Shown here piece by piece: positions 1 through 8,397 of a stretch of DNA of 64,000 bases. Origin of the DNA: Actinokineospora xionganensis (GTDB lineage Bacteria > Actinomycetota > Actinomycetes > Mycobacteriales > Pseudonocardiaceae); assembly GCF_014323725.1 (NCBI RefSeq), contig NZ_JABVED010000010.1:62001-126000 (forward strand), read 5' to 3'. Both the position numbers and the translations under genes were made by a program. The first letter of the stretch is position 1, and every line of letters begins with the position of its first letter. The notes below the pieces were generated by a model. The model ran no database searches and was not told the DNA's origin. It saw only the letters and a list, made by a program, of their open reading frames with translations.

Positions 1-2
1 CG

Positions 3-587
3 GCGCCCTGCGCGCTGTGGTCGGAGGACCCGCTCGACGGGTTCGTGATCGCCGCGCAGGCGGGCGCCCTCACCCACGGCCACCCCAGCGGCTACCTGGC
101 GGCCGGGGCGCTCGCGTTCCTGGTTCACCGCCTCCTGGACGGCGCTGAGCTGCCCGACGCGATCGCCGACGTCCGCGCGGAGCTGGTCACCTGGGAGGAC
201 TCCGCCGAGACGGTGGCGGCGCTCGACGGCGCGGTCGCACTGGCCGAGCGCGGCAGGCCCTCGCCGGAGGCGCTCGCGGGCCTCGGCGGCGGCTGGGTCG
301 GCGAGGAGGCGCTGGCGATCGGCGTGTGCGCCGCGCTGGCCGCGGACGATCTCGCCGACGGGCTGCTGCTGGCGGTCAACCACTCCGGCGACAGCGACTC
401 GACCGGGTCCATCTGCGGCAACCTGCTGGGCTCGGTGCACGGCGTCGGCGCGATTGCGGCGGACTGGTTGGCGGAGTTGGAACTTCGGGACGTCATCGAG
501 CGTCTGGGTAGGGACGCGCTGATCGAGTTCAGCAGGCACAACTCGCTCGAGGACCCCGAGTGGCAGGTGCGGTATCCGGCCTGGTGA
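3..587 (+). CDS. ADP-ribosylglycohydrolase family protein, 3' part
   Basis: This is the C-terminal part of a gene that begins outside the window; the frame is open from base 3. The visible 194 residues contain THGHPSGYLAAGALA and HSGDSDSTGSICGN, matching the metal-binding and catalytic blocks of the DraG/ARH3 superfamily. These enzymes use a di-magnesium centre to remove ADP-ribose from proteins or small molecules in the cytoplasm. The substrate cannot be told from this fragment. The stop lies 33 bases before the YbaB-like gene on the same strand. Superfamily assignment is strong; the exact role is open. Confidence 0.85.
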   Translation, partial: APCALWSEDPLDGFVIAAQAGALTHGHPSGYLAAGALAFLVHRLLDGAELPDAIADVRAELVTWEDSAETVAALDGAVALAERGRPSPEALAGLGGGWVGEEALAIGVCAALAADDLADGLLLAVNHSGDSDSTGSICGNLLGSVHGVGAIAADWLAELELRDVIERLGRDALIEFSRHNSLEDPEWQVRYPAW

Positions 588-620
588 CGGTAGGTTCCCG
601 GCAGTCCGAGAGGGGAACGG

Positions 621-1154
621 GTGAACCAGCCGAACTTCGGTGGGGACGGCTACCAGACCGAGCAGGAGATGCGCCGCTGGGCGGCGGCGGTCGAGGAGAA
701 AGCCCAGCGCTACCAGGCGATGCAGGCCGAGGTCGCGCGCGTCTCGGTGACCGAGTCCGCGCGGGACGACGTCGTGCGGGTGACGGTCGACGCGACCGGG
801 GCGGTGACCGATCTGGTGATCAGCGACAAGCACCGCGACCTGGCGGGTGCGGAGCTGTCGACCATGGTGCTGACGACGATGCGTCGGGCCCAGTCGAGGA
901 TCACCGACCACGTCGCCGAAGTCATGACCCGCACCGTCGGCGACGATGAGCAGACGGTGGCCACGGTGGTCGACTCGTATCGGCAGAGATTCCCGGAACC
1001 GGAGCCCGAACCCGAACGTCCGACCGGAAGCGTGGTCGAGGAGATGCAACTCGGCGACGTCCCGGAAGACGACGGGCCCCCGACCCGCCGGTCACGTCCG
1101 CGCCCGCCGCAGGACGATGACGACGACTGGGGCGGACCGCCCATCCTGAGTTGA
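621..1154 (+). CDS. YbaB/EbfC-like protein heading a toxin cassette
   Basis: A 177-residue protein whose first ~120 residues have the YbaB/EbfC pattern: an N-terminal helix rich in Glu, Arg and Gln (EEKAQRYQAMQAEVARV), a small beta sheet (VRVTVDATGAVTDLVIS) and a long C-terminal helix. Family members bind DNA as dimers. In actinomycetes, relatives often precede type VII-secreted toxins, where their role is unclear and may be chaperone-like. The tail is Pro/Glu- and Arg/Asp-rich. The GTG start has AGGGG seven to nine bases upstream. The next gene starts ten bases after the stop, which suggests one transcript with the toxin. Fold confidence is fair, function is not established. Confidence 0.75.
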   Translation: MNQPNFGGDGYQTEQEMRRWAAAVEEKAQRYQAMQAEVARVSVTESARDDVVRVTVDATGAVTDLVISDKHRDLAGAELSTMVLTTMRRAQSRITDHVAEVMTRTVGDDEQTVATVVDSYRQRFPEPEPEPERPTGSVVEEMQLGDVPEDDGPPTRRSRPRPPQDDDDDWGGPPILS

Positions 1155-1164
1155 AGGAGTCGCG

Positions 1165-1473
1165 GTGCCGAACGGATACGACGTCCTGACCGGTGAGTTA
1201 TCCGGCCACGCGGGCAGACTCGACGCGCTGCGGGACCGCCTCGACCAGGCGCTGCAGGCGGCGAGCCAGGTGCACATGGGCACCGAGGCGTACGGCGTGA
1301 TCTGTCAGTTCTTCGTGCCGATCGTGCACGCGGTCAGCGGCCCGGGCGTCGAGGCGATCCGGCAGGCGGCGGACTCGATGAGCGACACCGCCCAGGGCAT
1401 CCGCGACAACACGACGTCCTACGACAACGTCGAGCAGGCCAACACGCGGCCCTTCGCGGGCGGTGTGCGATGA
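1165..1473 (+). CDS. EspC-like small type VII secretion-associated protein
   Basis: A 102-residue, helix-rich protein resembling the EspC/DUF2580 group of excreted type VII substrates: two long amphipathic helices (roughly residues 8-35 and 55-90) separated by a hydrophobic turn, no signal peptide and no membrane segment. Such proteins usually act as secretion partners of a larger effector encoded next to them. Here the stop overlaps the toxin start by four bases (ATGA), so translation is probably coupled. AAGGAG precedes the GTG start. No T7SS core gene (eccC and others) is in the window, so any secretion machinery must be elsewhere. Family assignment is moderate. Confidence 0.65.
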   Translation: MPNGYDVLTGELSGHAGRLDALRDRLDQALQAASQVHMGTEAYGVICQFFVPIVHAVSGPGVEAIRQAADSMSDTAQGIRDNTTSYDNVEQANTRPFAGGVR

Positions 1474-3116
1474 CCAATCCGCTGATCGCCGAACGCAAGG
1501 ACTCGACCACCGCCGTCACCGGCATCGGCATCGCCGAGTCGGCGGTCGACATCTACAACGGCGTGCAGAGCGGCTCGTGGGTCGAGGGTGGCATCGGTGC
1601 GCTGGGCGGCGGCCTGGAGATCCTTTCGCTGGTGCTCGACCCGATCGGCACGCTCGGGCAGTACGCGGTCTCCTGGGTGATCGAGCACGTCGCCCCGCTG
1701 CGCGACGCGCTGAACTGGCTGGCCGGGGACGCCGACCAGATCGCCGCGTACGCCCAGACGTGGAAGAACGTCTCGCAGGCCGTCGCGGGGGTCGCGGCGG
1801 ACTACCAAACCGAGGTCACCAACGGCACCGCGGGCTGGGCGGGCCCGGCGGCCGACGCCTACCGGAACAACGCGGGCCAGCAGGGTGAGCACATCACCGC
1901 CGCGGGCACCGGCGCGGAGACCATCGGCACAGTCGTCGAGGTCGTCGGCGTGCTGGTCGGCGTGGTCCGCGGCATCGTCCGCGACCTGGTCGCCGAGTGC
2001 ATCTCGACGCTGCTCATCCGGCTGCCGCAGTGGCTCGCCGAACTCGGCCTCACGCTGGGTCTGGCCACCCCGCACGTGGCCGCCTCGGTGGCGGCGCTGG
2101 TGTCGAAGTGGGTCGGCCGGATCACCGACATCATCACCAAGCTGACCCGCTCGGTGGAGAAGCTGCGCCCGATCATGGCCAAGCTCGGCGAGATCTGGGA
2201 GGCCATCAAGCGCGGCCTGCGGAAGCTGCGCACGGTCGGCGGCGCCGAGAGCCCGAACGCGCCCGACACCGTCCGCTCCGCGACACCCACGACCACGCCG
2301 TCCGGCTCGGCCACCCCGACCATGCCGTCGAGCGCGACGCCCGGCACACCGAGCACCACGACGACACCCTCCGGTTCGGCGGATGCCCCGACGACCTCGA
2401 GCGCCACCCCCACCACGCCGTCGGGATCCACCACACCCAGCGGATCCGCGGACCCGTCCACCACCCCGCACACTCCACCGCCCGACGTCGATCCGACACG
2501 GCCCGCGAGCACCCGCGACTACGACGCGGCGGGCAAGACGATCCCGACCAGCCAGTTGCGGCACCCGCACGCGAACCTGATCGACGACGACTTGATCAGC
2601 CAGGCCAGGGCGAACCCGAATCGAGACGCGATCATCAACACCAACGGCGTACCGGCGGACCACCCGGCAGTCCGCGACCTCATGCCCCCGGACTACGACC
2701 CGCACGCCGGGCTCGGTGAGGCGGGCTGGAATCAGCAGTACTGGCCCAGCGGCGACACCGGCCGCTACGGCAACCGGATGCTGGAGTGGCCCGACCCTGA
2801 TGCGCACCCGCAGGGCTTCAACACTCCGGAGTCCCGCACGCCGGGTGTCCTGCAGCCAGGCCAGACGATCGACCGGTTCGGCAGCGCGCGCGGCGACTTC
2901 GTCTCGCCCGCCGACACGCCGTACCCGCAGCGCGGCCTGCCGCCGGACAATCTCAACAACGGCTATCACCAGTACGAAGTGGTGCGCCCGTTGCCCGTGT
3001 GGGAAGGTCCGATCGCCCCCGCGATGGGTCAGCCGGGAGGCGGCACCCAGTATGTGTTGCCGCACTCCGTGGTCGATTTGATCAACGCCGGATACCTCAG
3101 GGAGATCCCGCTGTGA
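1470..3116 (+). CDS. Type VII-type polymorphic toxin with C-terminal TNT NAD glycohydrolase domain
   Basis: A 548-residue modular toxin. Residues 1-250 are helical and carry a WXG100-like region (GWAGPAADAYRNNAGQQ near 125-140) typical of T7SS substrates. Residues ~255-345 are a Ser/Thr/Pro-rich linker. The last ~130 residues match the tuberculosis necrotizing toxin (TNT) domain, with TIDRFGSARGDFVSP, RGLPPDNLN, YHQYEVVRPLPV and GGGTQYVLP. TNT domains hydrolyse NAD+. The Arg of IDRFG and the Gln of GTQY correspond to residues important in M. tuberculosis CpnT. There is no channel domain like that of CpnT. The start overlaps the upstream stop by four bases and the end overlaps the presumed immunity gene. 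Confidence 0.87.
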   Translation: MTNPLIAERKDSTTAVTGIGIAESAVDIYNGVQSGSWVEGGIGALGGGLEILSLVLDPIGTLGQYAVSWVIEHVAPLRDALNWLAGDADQIAAYAQTWKNVSQAVAGVAADYQTEVTNGTAGWAGPAADAYRNNAGQQGEHITAAGTGAETIGTVVEVVGVLVGVVRGIVRDLVAECISTLLIRLPQWLAELGLTLGLATPHVAASVAALVSKWVGRITDIITKLTRSVEKLRPIMAKLGEIWEAIKRGLRKLRTVGGAESPNAPDTVRSATPTTTPSGSATPTMPSSATPGTPSTTTTPSGSADAPTTSSATPTTPSGSTTPSGSADPSTTPHTPPPDVDPTRPASTRDYDAAGKTIPTSQLRHPHANLIDDDLISQARANPNRDAIINTNGVPADHPAVRDLMPPDYDPHAGLGEAGWNQQYWPSGDTGRYGNRMLEWPDPDAHPQGFNTPESRTPGVLQPGQTIDRFGSARGDFVSPADTPYPQRGLPPDNLNNGYHQYEVVRPLPVWEGPIAPAMGQPGGGTQYVLPHSVVDLINAGYLREIPL

Positions 3117-3364
3117 ACCTGCAAGCCCTCGGCACCGCGCTGGACGCGCTGGGAATCGAACCCAGGGTCGTCGCCCTTGGCGCGCGCGACGAACAGTGCT
3201 GGTGCGTCCTTCCCGACGCGGACGGGGTCTGGGAGGTGTACTGGCTCGAGCGTGGCCAGAAGAACCACCTGGTGCGGCTGCCGAGTGAGGACGCCGCGTG
3301 CGAGCTGCTTTTGGGCAAGCTCGCCTACAGCGAGCTTGTGGCGGGCAGGTTGCGCCGGGTGTGA
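3113..3364 (+). CDS. Probable immunity protein to the TNT toxin
   Basis: An 83-residue acidic-to-neutral protein starting at a GTG that overlaps the toxin stop (GTGA). Its pattern is WCVLPDADGVWEVYWLERGQKNH followed by a helix (SEDAACELLLGKLAYSEL). It has no signal or membrane segment. Position directly after the toxin and translational coupling are the main reasons for the immunity call, since polymorphic toxin cassettes normally end with the cognate inhibitor. It is about half the size of the mycobacterial TNT inhibitor IFT (Rv3902c) and I see no clear similarity to it, so it may be a different inhibitor fold. Binding and inhibition are inferred. Confidence 0.65.
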   Translation: MNLQALGTALDALGIEPRVVALGARDEQCWCVLPDADGVWEVYWLERGQKNHLVRLPSEDAACELLLGKLAYSELVAGRLRRV

Positions 3365-3464
3365 GGGGCTTCCGGTCGGGCACCTACGCCGTGCTCGACT
3401 GCGTGGCGTGGCCAGGCTTGTCCCCACCCGGCTCGCGGCAGCAGGGACGAAGTGGCCGTGCAAG

Positions 3465-4880
3465 TCAGCCTCTGGCGTGGGCGTCGAGGATGTGGACGAT
3501 GGCCTCGGTGACGCGGACCGCGTGCGCGACTTCCAGCGATTCGTCCGGCACATGGATGTTGCTGTCCGGGCCGACCGCGCCGGTGATGACGAACTGCGCG
3601 TCGGGGTAACGCTCGGCCAGCAGTCCCATGAACGGGATGGACCCACCCATCCCCATGGTGCGCCACGGGTTTCCGAAGACGGTGTCGCTCACGGTGTCCA
3701 AAGAGGAGCGCAGCCACGGCGCCAGCGCGGGCGCGTTCCAGCCGCCCGCCGCCTCCAGCCGGGTGAGTTCGACCCGCGCGCCGTCCGGGACGTCGGTGGT
3801 CAGGATCTTGCGGACCGCTTCGAGAGCCGCGTCGGCGTCGGCCGTCGGTGGCAGGCGGAAGCTCAGGGTGAGGGTGGTGAACGGCCGCAGCACGTTGCCC
3901 GCGTCCGCCGGTTCGGGCATCCCCGACGCGCCGATGATCGACAGGGTGGGGCGCCAGCTGCTGTTGAGGAACAGCTCGACCTCGTCGTCGGTGACCGGGC
4001 GGACACCGGGCGCGAACGGGATCGCGGAGAGGACCGAGCCGGGCGCGGATTCGACGGTCGCGCGCAGTTCGGCGAGCCGGTCCTCGGGGATCTCGACGTT
4101 CATCTCCGACAGCTTGATCTCGCCGGTCGCCGAGTCCTCGATCCGGTCGAGCAGTTGCCGCAGCACGCGGAACGAGCTGGTCACGACCCCGCTGACGGTT
4201 CCCGAGTGCTGGCCGACGGTCAGCACCCGCGCGGTCGCGGTCACCGACGCGAGCCCGCGCAGGGAGGTGGTCAGCCACAGGCGGTCGTAGTCCAGGCCGC
4301 CCGAGTCGAGGCAGACGACAAGCGACACCGCGCCGAGACGGTCGTCGAGGTGTTCGAGGTACGCGGGCAGGTCGTAGCTGCCGGACTCCTCGCAGGTCTC
4401 CAGCAGCAGGACGCAGCGACCGTGCGCACCGCCGGAGGAGCGGACGGCCTCGATGGCGGCGGTCGCGGCATAGCCCGCGTAACCGTCGTCGGAGGCGCCG
4501 CGGCCGTAGAGCTTGCCGTCGCGCAGGACGGGCGTCCAGGGGCCCAAGCCTTCGGACCAACCGCCGACGGGTGGCTGCTTGTCGAGGTGGCCGTAGAGCA
4601 GGACGGTGCCGTTGTCGACGCCGTCAGTCGCCGGGATGTCGACGAACAGCAGCGGCGTGCGCTCCGGCAGCCGCACGACCTCGATGGTCGCACCGGGAAT
4701 GTTGCGTTTCGCGATCCAGGCCCGCAGGTGTTCGACGGCCGCGTCGAGGTTGCCGTTTGCTGCCCAGGCGTCGTCGAAGGAAGGGGAGAGGGCGGGGATG
4801 GCGATGAAGTCCTGGAGGCTGGGCAGGATCTCTGCGTCCCACAGGGTCCGGACGGTCTGCGCCGCTGCTGTCGTGTCCAC
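3465..4880 (-). CDS. M20 family metallopeptidase (dipeptidase-like)
   Basis: A 471-residue M20/M25/M40 peptidase. The two-zinc site is visible: the His of YGHLDKQP (about residue 98), the Asp of GRGASDDGYA (~132), the Glu pair of ETCEESGS (~164-165), the Asp of VCLDSGGL and the His of SNIHVPDE near the C terminus. A dimerisation (lid) domain lies between. It should cleave dipeptides or N-acyl amino acids in the cytoplasm. The frame extends upstream to 4973, but I prefer the GTG at 4880, preceded by AGGA and giving the normal family N terminus. It is transcribed away from the trpBA genes and does not look operonic with them. Confidence 0.9.
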   Translation of the reverse strand: MDTTAAAQTVRTLWDAEILPSLQDFIAIPALSPSFDDAWAANGNLDAAVEHLRAWIAKRNIPGATIEVVRLPERTPLLFVDIPATDGVDNGTVLLYGHLDKQPPVGGWSEGLGPWTPVLRDGKLYGRGASDDGYAGYAATAAIEAVRSSGGAHGRCVLLLETCEESGSYDLPAYLEHLDDRLGAVSLVVCLDSGGLDYDRLWLTTSLRGLASVTATARVLTVGQHSGTVSGVVTSSFRVLRQLLDRIEDSATGEIKLSEMNVEIPEDRLAELRATVESAPGSVLSAIPFAPGVRPVTDDEVELFLNSSWRPTLSIIGASGMPEPADAGNVLRPFTTLTLSFRLPPTADADAALEAVRKILTTDVPDGARVELTRLEAAGGWNAPALAPWLRSSLDTVSDTVFGNPWRTMGMGGSIPFMGLLAERYPDAQFVITGAVGPDSNIHVPDESLEVAHAVRVTEAIVHILDAHARG

Positions 4881-5365
4881 ACCGCCGATCCTGCCATCTG
4901 GACGCCAGTGCGCGTAGCGCGGAGCGACGACCAAGGCGAAGCCGGCCGGAATAGGCATATTCGCACAGTTCACGATGGTCGAGAAAATTTAATCCGTCGC
5001 CTTTTGCTCACCAAAACCGGATTACCCGAATATGATCGGCACCCCGGTAGCAGCTTTCATGACGACATGCGATCCGAACACAAATTGCACCCATATGGCG
5101 TGCGTCACGCCCGGTGATCGAGACTTCGCTTGACCGCATTGCCTAAACACGGTGTAGTTAGGTCGTCGCGGTACACGGGACTGACGACTCACTGGGGAGT
5201 GACGTAACGCATGCGAACCACTATTTAACGGTTCTTCGACCATGTGATCCAGACGCCGAGACGCGCTGGATTCTTTGGTGCCAACAAGCCGCCACAATGC
5301 CCGAAACGAGCGCACCCCGATTATCATGGTTCGCCGATCTCACATCGATGCAGCAAGGCTGGTAA
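4881..5365. other. Gene-free, AT-richer region between the M20 peptidase and trpB
   Basis: About 485 bases with no convincing gene and clearly lower G+C than its surroundings. It must hold the divergent promoters of the peptidase and trpBA. It contains the candidate promoter/palindrome at 5130-5162 and a short stem-loop, TCACT-GGGG-AGTGA, at 5189-5202. I looked for a Trp-rich leader peptide before trpB and saw no run of TGG codons, so classic trp attenuation is not supported. Confidence 0.6.
5130..5162 (+). promoter_or_regulatory. Candidate trpBA promoter with overlapping palindrome
   Basis: TTGACC (5130-5135) and TGTAGT (5153-5158) are spaced by 17 bases. A broken palindrome, CCTAA at 5142-5146 with TTAGG at 5158-5162 and an inner ACAC/GTGT pair, covers the spacer and -10 region. 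The arrangement would suit a repressor site. The start of trpB is 200 bases downstream, so a long 5' leader would result. This is pattern reading only. Confidence 0.35.
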
Positions 5366-6565
5366 ATGCTGAAAGAGTTGGAGCTTCAGGTCCGATTCGG
5401 CGACCAAGGGTATGGCGGAATTTATTCGTCGGAGAGCCTGATCGCGGTGCTTGCCGAGGTCGAGACCTCCTTTCGGGAGGCCATGGCCGACCGAAAATTC
5501 GTGGACCAGTTCGAGGAACTGCTCCGCACCTTCGCGGGCAGAGCGACACCCGTCATGTTCGCGGAACGGCTGTCCGACAAGTACGGCAGGACGATCTTTC
5601 TCAAACGCGAGGATCTGCTGCATGGAGGGGCACACAAGACCAACAGCACGATCGGCCAGCTCCTCCTGGCCAAGTACATGGGCAAGACGCGGGTCATCGC
5701 CGAGACCGGGGCGGGGCAGCACGGCGTGGCCACCGCCATGACGGGCGCCAAACTCGGTCTGCCGGTCGAGGTGTACATGGGTGCGGTGGATATCGAACGC
5801 CAGCGAACCAACGTCAAGCGGATGGAATTGTTCGGAGCCCAAGTCCACTCAGTCGCCTCCGGTGGGGGAATCCTCAAGGACGCGATCAATGAAGCGATGC
5901 GCGACTGGATCACGAACGTCGGCGACACCTACCACTGCTTCGGCACCGCCGCGGGGCCATACCCGTATCCGTCGATGGTCAAATACTTCCAGTCGGTCAT
6001 CGGGCACGAAGCCAGAGCGCAGATCATCGAGATGACCGGGAAACTGCCGACAGCGGTCTTCGCCTGCATCGGCGGCGGAAGCAACGCTGTGGGAATCTTC
6101 TCCGCATTCGAAGACGACGGAGATGTTCGGCTCTTCGGGGCCGAGCCCGCGGGCGTCGGGAACGATTCCGACAGGCATGCCGCGACTCTCACCAAGGGAT
6201 CTCCCGGAGTATTCCACGGGATGCATTCGCTGTTCCTGCAGAACACCGAGGGACAGATCGCGAACACCCACTCGATCGCGGCCGGGCTCGACTATCCCGG
6301 CGTCGGACCAGAACTCGCGGCCATGCGTGATTCCGGCCGCGCCACGTTCGGCGCCGTCACGGATGAGGAGACCCTGCGGGCGTTCGCCGAACTGTCCGCA
6401 CTGGAGGGAATCATCCCGGCGTTCGAATCCGCGCACGCGCTGGCCCTCGCGACGCGAACCGCGGGCGATCTCGATCCGGACGCGGCACTGCTCGTCTGCG
6501 TCTCGGGCCGGGGCGACAAGGACCTGGACGAGTACTGGCACTACCTGGGGAGTCTGTCCGCATGA
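5366..6565 (+). CDS. trpB: Tryptophan synthase beta chain (orphan trpBA pair)
   Basis: A 399-residue PLP enzyme that joins indole and serine to give tryptophan. Lys91 in GGAHKTNS is the PLP lysine, and ETGAGQHG holds the catalytic Glu. GGGSNAVG binds the phosphate, and SGRGDKDL near the C terminus is typical. HKTNS in place of the commoner HKTN(N/Q) and several other changes make it a diverged copy. It overlaps trpA by four bases (ATGA), so the two form one transcript. No trpE, D, C or F gene is nearby, unlike the primary trp operon, so this may be a second copy serving specialised metabolism or local tryptophan/indole supply. The protein starts at the ATG preceded by AAGG. Confidence 0.93.
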   Translation: MLKELELQVRFGDQGYGGIYSSESLIAVLAEVETSFREAMADRKFVDQFEELLRTFAGRATPVMFAERLSDKYGRTIFLKREDLLHGGAHKTNSTIGQLLLAKYMGKTRVIAETGAGQHGVATAMTGAKLGLPVEVYMGAVDIERQRTNVKRMELFGAQVHSVASGGGILKDAINEAMRDWITNVGDTYHCFGTAAGPYPYPSMVKYFQSVIGHEARAQIIEMTGKLPTAVFACIGGGSNAVGIFSAFEDDGDVRLFGAEPAGVGNDSDRHAATLTKGSPGVFHGMHSLFLQNTEGQIANTHSIAAGLDYPGVGPELAAMRDSGRATFGAVTDEETLRAFAELSALEGIIPAFESAHALALATRTAGDLDPDAALLVCVSGRGDKDLDEYWHYLGSLSA

Positions 6566-7344
6566 ACCGATTCGACGCCGTCTTCGCCCAGCCGAACCGC
6601 AAGTCGTTCATTCCTTTCTTCACCCTCGGCGATCCGACTCGCGATGAGAGCATGCGGCTGATCCGGGCGGCAGTGGACGCGGGAGCCGACGCGCTTGAAC
6701 TCGGGTTCCCCTTCTCCGATCCAGTCACCGACGGCCCGATCAACCAGCGATCGATGCGACGGGCACTCGCGTCGGGGATGTCGTACGACGCCTGCGTCGA
6801 GATGGTCCGTGAGATTCGAGACGTCTACCCGACGCTGCCGATCGGGCTTCTGCTTTATTACAACCTGCTGTTCAAGCGAGGCGGCAAGGCCTACGCCGAA
6901 CTCGCCGACGCCGGTGTCGACGCCGTTGTGTGCTCGGACCTGCCGATCGAGGAGTCCGGCGAGCACGTCGATCTGCTCGGCGAACACCAGATCGGGTGCA
7001 TCCAGATGATCGCGCCGAACACCCCGATGGAGAGAGCGGCCCGGCTGATCGACGGGTCGAGCGCCTTCACCTACGTGATCAGCCGGTTCGGCACGACCGG
7101 GCCGAGCGCGACCTTCGGCGACGATGCCGTAAGTCGGGTCGGCCGCCTCCGCGATCTGTCCGAGAAGCCGCTTGTGGTGGGCTTCGGAATCGGCCGGAGG
7201 GATCAGGTGACCGACTTCTGGGACGCGGGCGCGAACGGGGTCATCGTCGGCAGTCACTTCAGTCTCCTGGTCGAGGAGAACTTGGCCGACCTGGCAGTCG
7301 CGCGCGCGAAGATCGACGACTTCGTCCGCTCAGTGCGGGGCTAA
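6562..7344 (+). CDS. trpA: Tryptophan synthase alpha chain, diverged
   Basis: A 260-residue TIM-barrel protein that splits indole-3-glycerol phosphate to indole and glyceraldehyde 3-phosphate. The catalytic Glu46 ([11 protein letters not shown]) and Asp57 (SDPVTDGP) are both present, and [10 protein letters not shown] and VGFGIG form the phosphate site. It differs from typical TrpA at many usually conserved spots ([18 protein letters not shown]). Length is normal. Its start overlaps the trpB stop, so a TrpA-TrpB complex with channelled indole is expected. A weak stem-loop (TTGATC/GATCAA, 7352-7369) follows the stop. Confidence 0.9.
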   Translation: MNRFDAVFAQPNRKSFIPFFTLGDPTRDESMRLIRAAVDAGADALELGFPFSDPVTDGPINQRSMRRALASGMSYDACVEMVREIRDVYPTLPIGLLLYYNLLFKRGGKAYAELADAGVDAVVCSDLPIEESGEHVDLLGEHQIGCIQMIAPNTPMERAARLIDGSSAFTYVISRFGTTGPSATFGDDAVSRVGRLRDLSEKPLVVGFGIGRRDQVTDFWDAGANGVIVGSHFSLLVEENLADLAVARAKIDDFVRSVRG

Positions 7345-7433
7345 GGTCTAGTTGATCTTGTTCGATCAAGTCGGGCCTGTCCGACGCGGTAGCGCCATCG
7401 CGAACTCGAACCTGAAATGAGGCACTCGCCGCC

Positions 7434-8336
7434 ATGCGGAGATCCGACTGGGTGCGCTTGCTCGTGTTGGGTGCCCTCTGGGGCGCTTCGTTCATCTTTC
7501 TGCGTGTCCTGGCGCCGGTGCTGGGGGCGACGACGACCGCTGGACTTCGGGTAGGGATAGGCGGTCTGGCGTTCCTGCCGTACTTCGCCGCGATTCGCTT
7601 CCACCCCAAGTGGCGTGCCCACTGGGCGCACTATGTGGTGGTCGGCCTGTTCAACGTGGCGACGCCCATGCTGCTGTTTTCCTATGCGGCAGTGCACATT
7701 CCCGCGTCCTACTCGGTGATCATCAATTCCAGCACGCCGCTGTTCGGCACGATCCTGGCGGCGATCTTCTTGCGGGACCGGCTAACCCTGCGCGGCCTCG
7801 CCGGGCTCATCATGGGCGTGGCAGGCGTCGCGCTCGTCGCGGGCGGGGGTTCGGCCGCGCATGCCTCAACCCAGTTCTGGGCGGGAATCGCCGCGTGTCT
7901 GGTGGCGGCGGTTTGCTATGCGATGTCCGGCGTTTACGTGAAGCGGTTCGCACCGGCTGTCGACCCGATCGGCATGGCGGGCTGCTCCCAATTGCTGGCT
8001 GGAGTGTTCCTGCTCCCGTTCTGGGTGGCGAACCTCCCGACGATCGAGATCACTGTGCCGATCGTGCTCAACGTCCTTGCGCTGGCCGTGCTCTGCACGA
8101 CGATCGGCTTCCTGTTGTACTTCCGCCTGATCGCCGATGTCGGCCCGTCGCGGGCGATGATGGTGGCGTTGCTGACCCCGTTGTTCGGTGTGCTGTGGGG
8201 AGCGGTCTTCCTCAAGGAGACCTTGACACTGCCGGTCGTCGGCGGGTGCTTGCTGATCATCGGATCGGCGGCGCTGGTCCTGATCAAGTCGGCTCAGCCC
8301 GAGCGGGCCGTACTGCCGTCGACCGTGTCCCGGTAG
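7434..8336 (+). CDS. EamA/DMT superfamily transporter
   Basis: A 300-residue inner-membrane protein with about ten hydrophobic helices and the two-fold EamA repeat. The first half carries LGALWGASFIFLRVLAP and the second half WAGIAACLVAAVCYAMSG. Family members export amino acids and other small metabolites. It lies 89 bases downstream of trpA on the same strand, so a role in exporting tryptophan, indole or a derived product is attractive but inferred. The ATG start has no strong Shine-Dalgarno sequence (only GCACTCGCCGCC upstream), so translation may be coupled or inefficient. Confidence 0.85.
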   Translation: MRRSDWVRLLVLGALWGASFIFLRVLAPVLGATTTAGLRVGIGGLAFLPYFAAIRFHPKWRAHWAHYVVVGLFNVATPMLLFSYAAVHIPASYSVIINSSTPLFGTILAAIFLRDRLTLRGLAGLIMGVAGVALVAGGGSAAHASTQFWAGIAACLVAAVCYAMSGVYVKRFAPAVDPIGMAGCSQLLAGVFLLPFWVANLPTIEITVPIVLNVLALAVLCTTIGFLLYFRLIADVGPSRAMMVALLTPLFGVLWGAVFLKETLTLPVVGGCLLIIGSAALVLIKSAQPERAVLPSTVSR

Positions 8337-8397
8337 GTGAAACGGCTCATCTCATCGTGTCATTTCCCCACGACATCAGACCTGGTGAAGTGATCAG

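Noticed and set aside
1419-3383. Long open frame antisense to the toxin gene
   Set aside because: Arg/Gly/Pro-rich shadow typical of 70% G+C DNA; no domain and no start signal, while the sense strand carries a clear TNT domain.
3177-5117. 646-codon frame opposite the M20 peptidase
   Set aside because: Composition is that of an antisense shadow; the minus strand has all M20 metal ligands.
5163-5365. Trp attenuator or T-box before trpB
   Set aside because: No Trp-codon run, no T-box sequence and only a weak short hairpin.
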